DNA of 64,000 bases from CAVUNY01 sp963843535 (GCA_963843535.1 CAWJKU010000004.1:930001-994000); one strand, 5' to 3'. Shown: positions 35,964-46,903, counted from the stretch's first letter. Notes: generated by a model not told the origin, from the sequence alone. Made by a program: numbers and translations.

Positions 35964-36911
35964 TTATCCTGGTTTGATTTCCGTTACCCAGGTGCGCACA
36001 GCCCCGGCTACTCGCAAGCTGTCGGCGACCGCACCGGCTCTGGCAGGTTCCGCGACAGCGATCATATTCCCACCTAATCCGCCACCTGAAAGTTTTGCTC
36101 CCCAGGCGCCCGCCTCGCGGGCTGCGCTTACCAGGCGTTCAAGCTCTGGACTGGATACGCCAATATCTTGCAGCAAACGCTGGTCTTGATCCAGCAGGGT
36201 TCCCAATTTCTGGATCTCGCCGGTTTCAATACACAGCCTGGCCTGGTGCGAAATTGCGGCGATCTGGTCGAATATGGCGTCATACGCGGCGAGATCGTTT
36301 TGCCGGCGTTCGCGGACCTTCGCCACCGCCGCGGCAGTGGGGCTGCGCACGCCGGTATCCCCAATCACCAGGGTAAATGGGGCGGCCGGGTGCAGCAGCT
36401 GGAAGGGCAGATCGCGCACAAAATAGATCGGTTGCGCATAGGTTATGACGGTATTGTCGATGCCGGAAGGGGTTCCGTGAAATATTTTCTCCTGCTCGAA
36501 AGCCAGGGCCGAAACTCGCTCATCCGGTAGGGGCCTTCCAATAAAAGCTGAAAGCGCGCGAATGACGGCAACGGCGACCGCTGCCCCCGATCCGAGACCC
36601 GCGGCGATTGGAATGGATGATGTGACCGTGAGGCGCAGGGCCGGGAAGCGTTTGATATTTAATTCGTTCGCAATAGCACTGATCAAGCGGGCAATGGAAT
36701 TTGTTTCCGGAAGCTGCGAGAGGCGAGTTGAGAGATTGATACCGGGGGCATCGATCCAGATTTCACCGGGTTGGCCGCGAATTTCAGCAAAGACCGCTGC
36801 TTTCACCTGAACCTGGGTGACCGGCACAGCGATGGCCGGGCGACCGTAAACGACGGCGTGTTCACCCACCAGGATCGCTTTACCAGGAGCTGTGGCTGTG
36901 ATCGCGGGCAT
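35964..36911 (-). CDS. mvk: Mevalonate kinase
   Basis: 315 residues from ATG 36911, with AAAGGGA upstream. GHMP kinase motifs in order: APGKAILVGEHAVVYG, SIPIAAGLGSGAAVAVA (ATP-binding), HGTPSGIDN (catalytic Asp) and KLSGGGLGGNMIAV. It makes 5-phosphomevalonate. It lies 11 bp after the UbiA gene and 13 bp before IPK, so the three isoprenoid genes form one operon. Confidence 0.9.
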   Translation of the reverse strand: MPAITATAPGKAILVGEHAVVYGRPAIAVPVTQVQVKAAVFAEIRGQPGEIWIDAPGINLSTRLSQLPETNSIARLISAIANELNIKRFPALRLTVTSSIPIAAGLGSGAAVAVAVIRALSAFIGRPLPDERVSALAFEQEKIFHGTPSGIDNTVITYAQPIYFVRDLPFQLLHPAAPFTLVIGDTGVRSPTAAAVAKVRERRQNDLAAYDAIFDQIAAISHQARLCIETGEIQKLGTLLDQDQRLLQDIGVSSPELERLVSAAREAGAWGAKLSGGGLGGNMIAVAEPARAGAVADSLRVAGAVRTWVTEIKPG

Positions 36912-36922
36912 GATGGTTCCCT

Positions 36923-37798
36923 TTATTGAAAACCGTAAAATATTGCCACCACAGCCACCCCCCACAGGATAAAAGTCGCCTGCAGCGGCCGGTCGGTCAG
37001 AATCATATCTTCCGGGGCGCCGCCCAGCTGCTTGACCTGTACCAGGTAGAGGTAGCGGAATATGGCATAAACCACGAAGGGGATGGTCAGCATCATGGTG
37101 TGGTTTTCAGGCACATTGGGTGCGGAAAATGTGTATAAACTGTAGGCAATGATGGTTGCGGCCGGACACAATATTAATCAATTGGTCGAGAAAGGCGATT
37201 GTGTATCCTTCCAGCACCCGGCGGTGTGAGTTGGCCTCGACGGTCAGCAGCGCCAGTTCCGCCCGGCGCTTGCCGAAACCCATATATAAAGCCAACAGGG
37301 TCATGCACACGTACAGCCAGGGTGAAAAGCGTTCGACCGAGATCAGGCTGACGCCTGCCGCGACCCGCAGGACGAACCCGGTGGCGATAATCAACACATC
37401 GATAATTACCACATGTTTGAGCCAGTTTGAATAAGCCAGGTTAATCAAAAAATAAGCTGGCTGCGATCAGGAAAAATCCCGATGAAAGCAGGTAAGATGC
37501 GATTAAGGTAAATGCCAGGAGAATGATGGCTGCCCCCATGGCGACGGGGATGGGCAGCTTGCCAGAAGCAATCGGACGGTTGCGCTTGGTGGGATGGTTG
37601 CGGTCGGCTTCCACGATCGGCGATATCATTGATGATGTACACCACGCTCGATAGAAAGCAAAACAGAAAAAAGCCGGCCAGGGACCGGACGATCGCTTCT
37701 GGATCTCGCAGTTTCAAATCAAAGACCAGCGCAGCGAGGACAAACACATTCTTTGTCCATTGACGGAGACGCATCGTTTTGAGCAGAGCCTTTAACAT
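36923..37798 (-). CDS. UbiA-family prenyl-phosphate transferase, similar to decaprenyl-phosphate phosphoribosyltransferase; three frameshifts
   Basis: Read as pieces 37798-37615, 37615-37445, 37445-37165 and 37165-36923 in changing frames. Extra bases near 37615, 37445 (T run) and 37164 account for this; removing them gives 290 residues. The joined protein starts MLKALLKTMRLRQWTKN, has the Asp-rich motif INDIADVEADRNHPTKRNR, and a second loop with FGKRRAEL and LEGYTIAFLDQ, plus about eight membrane helices. This matches the DPPR synthase type (Rv3806c-like), which transfers phosphoribose from PRPP to a polyprenyl phosphate. Linkage to IPK and mevalonate kinase fits. It is divergent from tlyA with 46 bp between starts. 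Confidence 0.82.
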
Positions 37799-37844
37799 GA
37801 GATTATGATACCACAAGGGTCATCCATGAAGTAAAATTTTCAAT

Positions 37845-38646
37845 ATGGAAAAGGTGCGCCTGGATGTGCTGCTGCTCGAAACGCGGATTGGTGGAAAGCC
37901 GGTCACTGGCCCAACGCCTGGTGATGGCGGGCCAGGTGCGGGTGAACGGTGAGGTTGAATTAAAGCCCTCTACCAAGGTATCTGAAGGATGCTGAATTAG
38001 CCGTTGACCAGGGACCGCGTTTCGTTTCGCGGGGCGGTGAGAAATTGCTGGCAGCCCTGGATGCCTTTGGGCTGACCGAACTGGACGGCGAAATTTGCGC
38101 CGACCTGGGCGCGTCGACGGGCGGATTTACCGACTGCCTGCTGCAGCACGGCGCCGGGCATGTCTTCGCGGTGGATGTGGGTTACGGCGAGCTGCACTGG
38201 AAGCTGCGCAACGATCCCAGGGTGACGGTGATGGAGCGTACCAATGCCCGGAATGTGAAGGGTTTTCCGGAGCCGGTTGGCCTGGTGACGATCGATGCCT
38301 CATTTATTTCGCTGAAAATTCTGCTGCCGGCGGTTGCTTCCTGGTTTGAGGGCCGGTCGGGCCGGGTGTGGCGTTGATCAAACCTCAGTTTGAGGCCGGG
38401 CGCAAAGATGCCGCCAAAGGCGAAGGCGTGATCCGCGACCCGGCTGTTCACCGCCAGGTGCTGATTGAGGTGCTGAACCATGCCCAGGATTTGGGTTTCG
38501 GGGTGGCGGGATTGATCCGTTCTCCTTTGCTTGGGCCTAAGGGAAATGCGGAATTCCTGGTGCACTGTGTATGGCAGGGGGAGAAAAACACGAACCTGGA
38601 AGAAATGATCGAAAAAGTCGTAGGGAATGAGCCATCTATTGGGTAA
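37845..38646 (+). CDS. tlyA: TlyA family rRNA (cytidine-2'-O)-methyltransferase / hemolysin A; three frameshifts
   Basis: N-terminal S4 domain (MEKVRLDVLLLE, SLAQRLVMAGQVRVNG) and FtsJ-like methyltransferase core (RFVSRGGEKLLAALD, ADLGASTGGFTDCLLQ, FAVDVGYGELHWKLR, LIKPQFEAGR). Frames change near 37880 (extra A), 37987 (extra G) and 38362 (apparently one base missing). Correction gives 266 residues, normal for TlyA. The longest uninterrupted piece is 38045-38377. The family methylates 16S and/or 23S rRNA and affects capreomycin sensitivity. TAAAAT ends 7 nt before the ATG and no Shine-Dalgarno is visible. Confidence 0.88.
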
Positions 38647-38727
38647 CAAGCTCTAAATCCTCGCTGCGGATAAGCCCCTGAAATCATTTTCTGTTTTGGT
38701 CGTGTTTTAAGGTAAAATTCAGGGGCT

Positions 38728-40530
38728 ATGGATGAGCACGTCCGCAATTTTTGTATCATTGCCCACGTCGACCACGGGAAATCAACTCTCGCGGACCGTT
38801 TGCTGCACCTTACCGGCACCATTTCGGATCGCGATACGACCGAACAGGTGCTGGATACGATGGATTTGGAACGCGAGAAGGGGGTAACGATCAAAGCCTC
38901 GGCGGTGCGCATGAATTACACCGCCAAAGATGGCCAGACGTACGAATTGAACCTGATCGACACCCCCGGCCATGTGGATTTTAATTATGAGGTCAGCCGC
39001 GCTCTGGCCGCCTGTGAAGGCGCGCTGCTGGTGGTGGATGCCACCCAGGGGATCGAGGCGCAAACCCTGGCCAATCTTTATCTGGCGCTCGAACACGACC
39101 TGGTGATCATCCCGGTGATCAACAAGATCGACCTGCCTTCCGCCCAACCGGATGTGGTCGCCGAGGATGTAAACAGCCTGTTGGGGGTTGACCCGGACCA
39201 GCATCGCTGCGAATTTCCGCCAAAGACGGCACCAATGTTGCTCCGCTGCTCGAAGAGATCGTGCAGAAAATTCCCCCTCCAAAAGGAGACCCGGACCTGC
39301 CGCTGCGCGCGTTAATTTTTGACTCACATTACGACTCCTATAAAGGCGTGATCGCTTACGTGCGCATCTTCGAAGGATCGGTCCTGCTGACCGATACCCT
39401 GCGGATGATGGCCACCGGCATCGAGACCCGCCCGGTGGAAATCGGCGTATTTTCTCCGAATATGCGCCCGGTCGACAGGCTCACCGCCGGGGATGTGGGT
39501 TATCTCGCCACCGGGTTGAAAACGGTGTCGGAATCACGCGTTGGGGATACGGTCACCCTGGCTGCGCGCCCTGCCAGCCAACCGCTCCCCGGCTATCTGC
39601 ATGCCAAACCGATGGTTTTTGCCGGGATCTACCCGGTGGATAATGACGATTACCAGGATCTGAAAGATGCCCTGGAAAAGCTTCAGCTAAATGATGCTTC
39701 CTTGAGTTACCAGCCGGAGACCTCCCAGGCGCTCAATTTTGGTTTTCGCTGCGGTTTTCTGGGCTTGTTTCACATGGAGATCATCCAGGAACGGCTGGAG
39801 CGTGAATACGACCTGGATATTCTGATGACCGCTCCCTCGGTCGAATATGAAGTTGAGCTGCTGACCGGCGAAATCATGCTGATCAATTCGCCTGTTGATC
39901 TGCCAGATGAAGCGGCTGATCAAGGAAATCCGCGAACCGTGGATGACCCTGCAGATCATTACCCCCACTGAATTTTACGGCACGATCATGGATCTGGTGA
40001 CAAAGCGGCGTGGAATATACAAAGAGCAGGATTTCCCGGCCCCGAACCGGGTCCAGCTTTCTTTTGAAATCCCGCTGGCGGAATTGATCGTTGATTTCTT
40101 TGATAATTTAAAATCGCGCACGCGCGGTTATGCCTCGATGGATTACCAGTTTGCCGAATACCGTCCTGAAAACCTGGTGCGGTTGGATGTGTTGATTAAT
40201 GCTGAAGCGGTGGATGCCCTGGCATCCATCGTCCACCGCCAGGATGCTTATCACAAAGGGCAAGCGCTGGTCACCAAGCTCAAGGATCTGATCCCACGCC
40301 AGTTGTTCGATGTTCCGGTGCAGGCATCCGCCGGCGGGCGGATCATCTCCAGCGCCAAGGTGAAGGCCACCCGCAAGGATGTACTGGCGAAATGTTATGG
40401 GGGTGATATCACCCGCAAGAAGAAATTGCTCGAAAAACAAAAAAAGGGCAAGCGCCGCATGAAAATGGTGGGCAATGTAGAAATTCCCCAGGAAGCATTC
40501 ATGGCAGTTTTACGCCTGGAGGAAGAATGA
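38728..40530 (+). CDS. lepA: Elongation factor 4 (LepA); three frameshifts
   Basis: Pieces 38728-39315, 39261-39971 and 39895-40530. GTPase motifs are AHVDHGKSTLADRL, DTPGHVDF and NKIDLP; the end has the LepA-specific VKATRKDVLAKCYGGDITRKKKLL, shown here only as parts VLAKCYGGDITRKKKLL. Two extra bases lie near 39202 and 39212, and one near 39918. After correction the joins read ISAKDGTN and LPDEALIKEIREPW, and the length is 599 residues, the family norm. EF4 acts on stalled or pre-translocation ribosomes. The last codon overlaps the next gene's ATG. Confidence 0.93.
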
Positions 40531-41555
40531 CGGTTAATACAAAGGCATCTATCTGGCGCGATGCGCGCCGCTGGCTTCCGGGGGTGATCGATCAGCCTGG
40601 TAGCGCTGGTGATTTTGCTGACTCTTTCGAAATGGAACTGGTCGGATCTGATCCAATCCTGGCAGGCATTTCAATGGCCAACCCTGGCAGTGAATCATCG
40701 GTCTGACCATCTTTTCTCTTGTGGTGAGGTCGGCTTTATGGCGTACGCTATTAGAAGAACGAACGACTATTACGCGTACATTCTTCATCATCAACATCGG
40801 CTACATGCTGAACAATCTCTTCCCACTGCGCATGGGCGAAATCGGCAGGGCGGTTTTTATGGGTGGAGCGACCCGGCTCAGCCCGTTTCATGTCGCTTTC
40901 CACGATTGTCATTGAACGAGCTTTTGACCTGGTGATGGCGGCAATCCTGGTTTTGTCCACGCTGCCCCTGGCTCTTGGGCAGGATTGGATGCGCCCCGTT
41001 GCGACGGTTACCCTGGTGATTGTGGTTGGAATGCTGGCATTGCTGTTTTTAATGGCGCGTTATCGGGAGAAGGTACACCAGATTTCAATCCGTTTGGGCC
41101 AACGCTGGAAATTGGTTCAAAAATATATCATTCCGCAGGTAGATGCCCTGCTCGAAGGCTTGCAGGCGCTGACCAGCCCACGCCGGTTTCTCCTGGTGCT
41201 GTTCTGGGTCGTGCTCAACTGGTTGCTCTGGATTTTCATCTACTATATTGGCATTCTGGCAATTGCCCCGGCTGCCCCATTCTGGTGGGCAATGTTTGCC
41301 GATGCCCTGCTTGCCCTGGGAGTGGCTATCCCCTCAGCACCGGCGGCATTGGGGGTATATGAAGCATCGATGGTGGCAGCGCTGACAATTCTGGGCGTGG
41401 CTTATGCCCCGGCTCTGGCTTACGCCTTCTTAATGCATTTCATACAATTTTTGATCACAGCGGTATTTGGATTTTGGGGTTTAGCCCGCGAAGGAAAATC
41501 TCTTTCAAATCTTTGGACTGAGATTCGCATGGCTAAAAATTCCAAAGTGGAGTGA
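40527..41555 (+). CDS. Flippase-like / LPG-synthase transmembrane domain protein; three frameshifts
   Basis: ATG 40527 overlaps the lepA stop (ATGA) and has GGAGGA upstream. Frames shift near 40590, 40694 and 40894, each one extra base. The corrected product is 341 residues, with eight or so membrane helices and the family motifs NIGYMLNNLFPLRMGEIGRA and VIERAFDLV, then AIPSAPAALGVYEASMVAAL. This is the UPF0104 / lysylphosphatidylglycerol synthase membrane domain without the C-terminal aminoacyl transferase domain. Such stand-alone proteins occur in glycan loci and are thought to move lipid-linked substrates; AglD of haloarchaea is one example. Confidence 0.82.
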
Positions 41556-41558
41556 TGG

Positions 41559-42587
41559 ATGGCAAAACAATTCTTGGTCACGGGTGGAGCAGGTTTTATT
41601 GGATCAAATTATGTGAGCCGGCTGCTTCAGCGCGGGGAACAGGTGACGGTTTTGGATAATTTATCCCGAGCCGGGGCACGGTTAAACCTGGAATGGCTGC
41701 GCCAGACTTATGGTGACCGGTCCTTTAAGTTGGTCGTTGGGGACGTGCGTGAGGCACGCGCCGTCCAGGACGCTGCTCGGGAAGCGGATGTGATCGTCCA
41801 TCTGGCGGCGCAGGTGGCGGTCACTACCTCGGTGACCAAACCGCGCGAGGATTTTGAAATCAATGCCCTGGGTACATTTAACGTACTCGAAGCGGCACGC
41901 TTATCGGGCCGCAACCCGGCTTTTCTGTACGCATCCACCAACAAGGTGTACGGCGAAATGGAAGACGTGGCGGTGATCGAGCGAGACAGGGCGCTACGGC
42001 TACGAGAATCTGCCAATGGGCTGCTCAGAAATCTCAACCACTCGATTTTCACTCGCCTTACGGCTGCTCGAAGGGTGCAGGCGACCAGTACGTGCGTGAT
42101 TACCACCGCATGTATGGGCTGCCCACCGTTGTTTTCCGCCAGTCCTGCATTTATGGACAGCGCCAATTCGGCATTGAAGATCAGGGTTGGGTGGCCTGGT
42201 TTGTGATTGCCGCCATCACCGGGCCGGCCGATCACCATTTACGGCGACGGCAAGCAGGTGCGAGATGTGCTGTTCGTCGATGATCTTCTGAATGCTTATG
42301 ATGCAGCTCTGCAGCGCATCGGAACCGCCGCGGGCCAGGTTTACAACCTGGGAGGCGGTCCGGATAAAACCCTGGCGATCTGGACCGAATTTGAACCCAT
42401 CCTTGAAAACCTGCTCGGCCGGAAGATCGAAGTGGGACGGGGGTCCTGGCGGCCTGGCGATCAAAAGATTTTTGTTTCCGATATTCGAAAAGCTGGGCGT
42501 GAATTAGGCTGGACACCGAAGGTCGGGGTGCAGGAAGGAATTGTTCGTTTATTCGATTGGGTTCAGGCAAACCAATCAATTTTCTAA
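41559..42587 (+). CDS. NAD-dependent nucleotide-sugar epimerase, CDP-paratose 2-epimerase-like; three frameshifts
   Basis: Extended SDR. N-terminal TGGAGFIGSNY dinucleotide-binding loop, LAAQVAVTTSV, and YASTNKVYG. The catalytic-type YGCSKGAGDQY segment appears only after frame correction. Extra bases lie near 41988, 42031 and 42225. Corrected length is 341 residues, as in CDP-paratose/tyvelose epimerases; the FRQSCIYGQRQFG and GQVYNLGGG segments also fit. A UDP-sugar epimerase is the main alternative. It starts 3 bp after the flippase-like gene and ends 1 bp before the glycosyltransferase gene. Confidence 0.8.
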
Positions 42588-42588
42588 C

Positions 42589-43749
42589 ATGAAACTGCTT
42601 ATTGTACTGACTTATTACCGCCCCCATATCAGCGGTCTGACGATTTACGCGGAACGCCTGGCGAAAGCCATGGTTAAACGCGGGCACCAGGTGACGGTGC
42701 TGACCTCACGTTACCTGCCTGAATTGGCGAGTTATGAAGTTCAATCTGGGGTAAAAATTGTGCGCGCCCCGGTTGCTTTCAGGTTGTCGAAAGGCGTGAT
42801 CATGCCGACCTTTGGCATGTTGGCTAACAGCCTGGTGGCAGAACATGATGCCATCCAGCTCCATCTCCCCCAATTCGATGCAGCCGGGGTCGCTCTGCGC
42901 GGAAGATTGTTGAAAAAGCCGACCGTGATCACCTATCACTGCGACTTGCTCATGCCCCCGGGTCTGCTGGCCCTGACGGCCAACCTGGCAGTGAAGGTGA
43001 TGAACAACCTCGCCGCGCTAACCACGAACCGCATCGTGACCTATACGCGGGATTACGCCGAAAATTCGCCTTACCTGCGGCGCTACATGCATAAGCTGCA
43101 GGTAATTCCCCCGCCGGTCGAATTGCCTGCCATACGCCCTGAAGCAATCTCGTCATTTGCCATGCAGCACAATCCATATGGCCGAAAACCGGTTATTGGC
43201 ATGGCTGGACGTTTTGCTACCGAAAAAGGGATCGAAGTCCTGTTAAATGCCCTGCCGCGCATCTTACAGTCTTTCCCAAATGCGCAGGTGCAGTTTGCCG
43301 GTCCGTATCAAAATATTATCGGGGAGGAACATTATTTCAAGCGTTTATCCCCGCGGATCGAAGAATACCAGGCTAAAGGCAGCTGGCAATTTGTTGGCTC
43401 GCTTAACCCCGAGCAAATTGCTGCTTTTTATCCCAACCTGGACCTATTTGTGTTTCCCAGCCTTAATTCCACCGAATCTTTTGGGTTGGTGCAAATTGAG
43501 GGCATGATCAACGGCGTGCCGTCTGTGGTATCCAATTTGCCAGGCGTGCGCCAACCGGTGACCTTGCATGAAATGGGAAAAATATTTTCCATCGGCGATT
43601 CAAATGCCCTGGCAGATGCTGCTCTGGAAGTTTTGAACCACCGCCAGGATTATGTCCGCCCAGCCGGGCCTATCATCGAACGTTACCAGCCCGATTCTAT
43701 CGCGGCAGCCTATGAAAAGTTATTTGACGAAATAAATAGAGATCTATAA
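42589..43749 (+). CDS. GT4 family glycosyltransferase
   Basis: 386 residues from ATG 42589; the frame extends back to 42541 but overlaps the epimerase. GT-B fold: an N-terminal domain starting MKLLIVLTYYRPHISGLTIY (glycine loop), and a C-terminal nucleotide-sugar domain with GMAGRFATEKGIEVLL and the FPSLNSTESFGLVQIEGM (EX7E-type) motif. It transfers a sugar from a nucleotide donor on the cytoplasmic side, likely to a lipid-linked acceptor given its neighbours. Confidence 0.9.
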   Translation: MKLLIVLTYYRPHISGLTIYAERLAKAMVKRGHQVTVLTSRYLPELASYEVQSGVKIVRAPVAFRLSKGVIMPTFGMLANSLVAEHDAIQLHLPQFDAAGVALRGRLLKKPTVITYHCDLLMPPGLLALTANLAVKVMNNLAALTTNRIVTYTRDYAENSPYLRRYMHKLQVIPPPVELPAIRPEAISSFAMQHNPYGRKPVIGMAGRFATEKGIEVLLNALPRILQSFPNAQVQFAGPYQNIIGEEHYFKRLSPRIEEYQAKGSWQFVGSLNPEQIAAFYPNLDLFVFPSLNSTESFGLVQIEGMINGVPSVVSNLPGVRQPVTLHEMGKIFSIGDSNALADAALEVLNHRQDYVRPAGPIIERYQPDSIAAAYEKLFDEINRDL

Positions 43750-43779
43750 CCTGAAACCGAAAGCGGATTTTTTCTTTCA

Positions 43780-44596
43780 ATGACGCCGTTGACTCAAACG
43801 ACTGAAAAAGATTATTTGTGGCTGCAGCTTAAAGATATGCCGTATTTCCGGGCTGTGCTGCGTGCTGTCGAATGCCGGTTCTACCAGGCTTATCCATTAG
43901 AAGCGCCTACGCTGGACATGGGCTGCGGAGATGGACATTTCGCGGCAGTGGCTTTCAACTGCCCGCTCGATGTCGGGGTTGATCCCTGGACCGGCCCGGT
44001 ATTCGAAGCCGGGCAGCGAGGCAGCTACCGGTTAACCGTTCAAGGTTTTGGCGATCTGATGCCGTTTCCGGATGGTTACTTCGCCAGTGCCGTCAGTAAT
44101 TCGGTTCTTGAACATATCCGCGGGTTGGATGAGACGGTGCAGGAGATCAGCCGGGTTATGCAGCCTGGAGGGTTGTTTTTATTCTGCGTGCCCAATCACC
44201 AATTTTTGGCAAATTTGTCGATCTCTCAATTCATGGATAAGATCGGGTTGAGGTTCCTGGGGGATGCCTACCGGCGATTTCTTTAACCGGATTTCCCGCC
44301 ATCAGCACTGCGACAGTCCACAGGTATGGCAGGAGCGCCTGGAGAAAGCCGGTTTTAAGATCGAGAAATGGTGGCATTATTTTTCACCTCATTCGCTGCA
44401 TATTCTTGAATGGGGGCACTATTTTGGATTGCCCTCCTGGATCAGTCGTGCTGTTCTGAAACGTTGGATCCTCTCGCCCACCCCCTGGAACCTGGCATTA
44501 ACGCGCAAGATCGTTGAGCCGGCCTATACCGAAAAATGGGAACAACCTCAAGGGGCTTATACGTTTTACGTGGTTCGCAAAAAAAATCCATCCTGA
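43780..44596 (+). CDS. SAM-dependent class I methyltransferase, frameshifted
   Basis: Piece one (43780-44286) has LDMGCGDGHFAAVAF (SAM loop), FPDGYFASAVSNSVLEHI and the LPGG-type MQPGGLFLF. Piece two (44264-44596) has the C-terminal helix region WQERLEKAGF. One extra T in 44278-44280 explains the shift, and correction (YRRFFNRISR) gives 271 residues. The substrate is likely a glycan or lipid intermediate. No clear Shine-Dalgarno before the ATG. Confidence 0.82.
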
Positions 44597-44621
44597 GTAA
44601 ACACCGCGGTTTATATTGCAT

Positions 44622-46874
44622 ATGGAAGAACCAAGTGTCCTCGATTATCTAAAATCTTTATTAATGCCCTGGAAAGGGCAGCGCATCCATTTACCGGATG
44701 TTGAGCCTGTTCGGGTTGAAGAGAAGTCTGGTTCGCCAGAAGAAAACACTCCGGCCGTAGTTGAGCCAGACGCTCAAGAAAGCGAACCCATTCCAACGGC
44801 CGCAGATACAGCCGGGGCTCAGGCCGAAGAGCGGGTAGAACTATCCGCGCAGCCAATCGTGCCCCCAACCCTTTCCAGGGCCAGTCGGCCTTACCATTGG
44901 CCGTGGCTGTCCATCCTGGCCTTATTGCTGGGAATTATTGCCCAGTCCGGACTCGATATGGCCACCCGCTCGGCGGGTTTGGGGATCGCATTCTATGGGT
45001 TGGCCGCTGCCGCATTGGTGGCGGCTGTCTTGCGCAAGGAATGGCAGATCGCCGATCTGCCTGAGGATGCGCATGGACCCTTGCCGACCACCGTCCACGG
45101 GTTGATTTTGCTGCTTGGCGGGGTGTTTGCCGTCCTGGCATTCATCACATTTTCGAACAACCGCTTTACCCCAACTAACCTCTTTCTTGGCCTGCTGGCA
45201 TTGATTTATGTCGTCGCGGCTTTTTATCATTCTGCAAAGAAGTTTAAAATCGCGTCATTCTGGCAAAACGCCAGACAATCATGGCTGAAATTTTTTCGGT
45301 CACGGCCGTCCTATTCGTGGGGAATCATTATTATCACCGGATTGGTAATCGGTTTGGCGCTTTTTTTCCGCTTTTACCGGTTGAGCAGTGTGCCTGGGGA
45401 AATGTTTAGCGACCAGGCTGAAAAGTTGCTGGATGTTTCCGACGTGCTAAACGGCAAGCCTTCGATATTCTTTCCGCGCAATACTGGACGTGAAGCCATA
45501 CAGTTTTATCTGACGGCGGCAATCGCTTCCTGGTTAGGGACCGGGTTATCTTTTATCAGCTTGAAATTGGGTACAGTGCTGGCCGGTTTTTTGACCCTGC
45601 CTTTTATTTATCTTCTGGGTAAGGAAATCGGCGGTAAAAGGATCGGGCTTTTTGCCGTCACTCTGGCAGCGATCGCATATTGGCCAAATGTCATTTCCCG
45701 GGTCGGTTTGAGGTTCCCTTTTTACGCTTTGTTTGCGGCCCCGGCTTTGTTTTATTTCATCCGCGGGCTGCGCCGGCAGAACCGCAATGATTTTATCTGG
45801 TCCGGGATCGCCGTGGGGTTTGGACTGCACGGTTACACACCATTTCGCATCATACCCTTTGTATTGATCATTCTTATTCTCCTATATCTGCTCCACCGCC
45901 AGTCCAAGGGTAAACGCAGCCAGGTGTTGGCGGCTTTTTTGATTACGGGGTTGATCGCTCTGGTGATTTTCTTACCCCTGGCGCGTTATGCCCTGGAAAA
46001 TCAAATGAATATGGAATATTTTGGATTCCGGGCGATATCGCGTTTAGGCACATCCGAACGAGCATATCCTGCGCCGCCGTTACAAATTTTCTTCGAAAAC
46101 CTGGGGAAATCATGGCTGATGCCCTTTTGGGATAATGGCGAAACCTGGGTCACCTCGGTCACCGGCCGGCCGGCGTTGGATATGGTCACGGCTGTTTTAT
46201 ATTTCTTGGGATCGATAATGGTCTTGATCCGCTATATCCGCCAGAGGCACTGGATCGACCTTTTCTTGCTGGTTATGGTCCCGCTGTTGATGATGCCATC
46301 GATATTATCCCTGGCATTTCCAAATGAGAACCCTTCGCTCAATCGAAGCGATGGCGCAATCATTCCAGTGTTCATCCTGGCGGGGATTGGGCTGGACGGC
46401 GTTTTACGGGCAATCAAGGGCCCCGGCGCATCAAAATTGGGGTTGGCTCTGGCGATTCTGGTTGGAGGCGCGCTGTTCACTCGCTCAGTGACTCAAAATT
46501 ACGACCTGGTATTCAACCAATACGAAAAGCAATATATGCAGGGTGTCTGGAATACATCTCAAATCGGGGCTGTGGTGCGCGAATTTGCAACTACCATTGG
46601 CACACCGGATTCGGCTTTTGTTGTTCCTTATCCCTATTGGGTCGATACTCGCCTGGTAGGGATTAACGCAGGTTACCCGAGCAAGGATTATGCAATCCAG
46701 CGCGAACAGCTGCCTACAACCAGCCAAACTCAAGGGCCAAAGCTGTTCATCTACAAACCCGAGGATGTTCAAACGGAAGATGTGCTCAATAAGCTTTATC
46801 CATCAGGATATTCTCAGTTAATTCCAGGATCTTACGAAGGAAAAGATTTTGTGGTGTTCATGGTCATGCCTTGA
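44622..46874 (+). CDS. GT-C type membrane glycosyltransferase with acidic N-terminal extension
   Basis: 750 residues from ATG 44622; TTG 44616 is an alternative. Residues 1-85 are a soluble Pro/Glu-rich cytoplasmic extension. Three or four membrane helices follow (about 88-205). A PMT/ArnT-like core then starts near 235, with the acidic first loop VPGEMFSDQAEKLLD, where the Asp/Glu would be catalytic, and about ten more helices. The last 110 residues are extracytoplasmic. GT-C enzymes move a sugar from a polyprenyl-phosphate donor to an acceptor outside the membrane. The extra N-terminal membrane block is unusual for the family. Confidence 0.78.
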   Translation: MEEPSVLDYLKSLLMPWKGQRIHLPDVEPVRVEEKSGSPEENTPAVVEPDAQESEPIPTAADTAGAQAEERVELSAQPIVPPTLSRASRPYHWPWLSILALLLGIIAQSGLDMATRSAGLGIAFYGLAAAALVAAVLRKEWQIADLPEDAHGPLPTTVHGLILLLGGVFAVLAFITFSNNRFTPTNLFLGLLALIYVVAAFYHSAKKFKIASFWQNARQSWLKFFRSRPSYSWGIIIITGLVIGLALFFRFYRLSSVPGEMFSDQAEKLLDVSDVLNGKPSIFFPRNTGREAIQFYLTAAIASWLGTGLSFISLKLGTVLAGFLTLPFIYLLGKEIGGKRIGLFAVTLAAIAYWPNVISRVGLRFPFYALFAAPALFYFIRGLRRQNRNDFIWSGIAVGFGLHGYTPFRIIPFVLIILILLYLLHRQSKGKRSQVLAAFLITGLIALVIFLPLARYALENQMNMEYFGFRAISRLGTSERAYPAPPLQIFFENLGKSWLMPFWDNGETWVTSVTGRPALDMVTAVLYFLGSIMVLIRYIRQRHWIDLFLLVMVPLLMMPSILSLAFPNENPSLNRSDGAIIPVFILAGIGLDGVLRAIKGPGASKLGLALAILVGGALFTRSVTQNYDLVFNQYEKQYMQGVWNTSQIGAVVREFATTIGTPDSAFVVPYPYWVDTRLVGINAGYPSKDYAIQREQLPTTSQTQGPKLFIYKPEDVQTEDVLNKLYPSGYSQLIPGSYEGKDFVVFMVMP

Positions 46875-46903
46875 GCAGGGCAGCGACCTATATGAAGGAT
46901 TTT

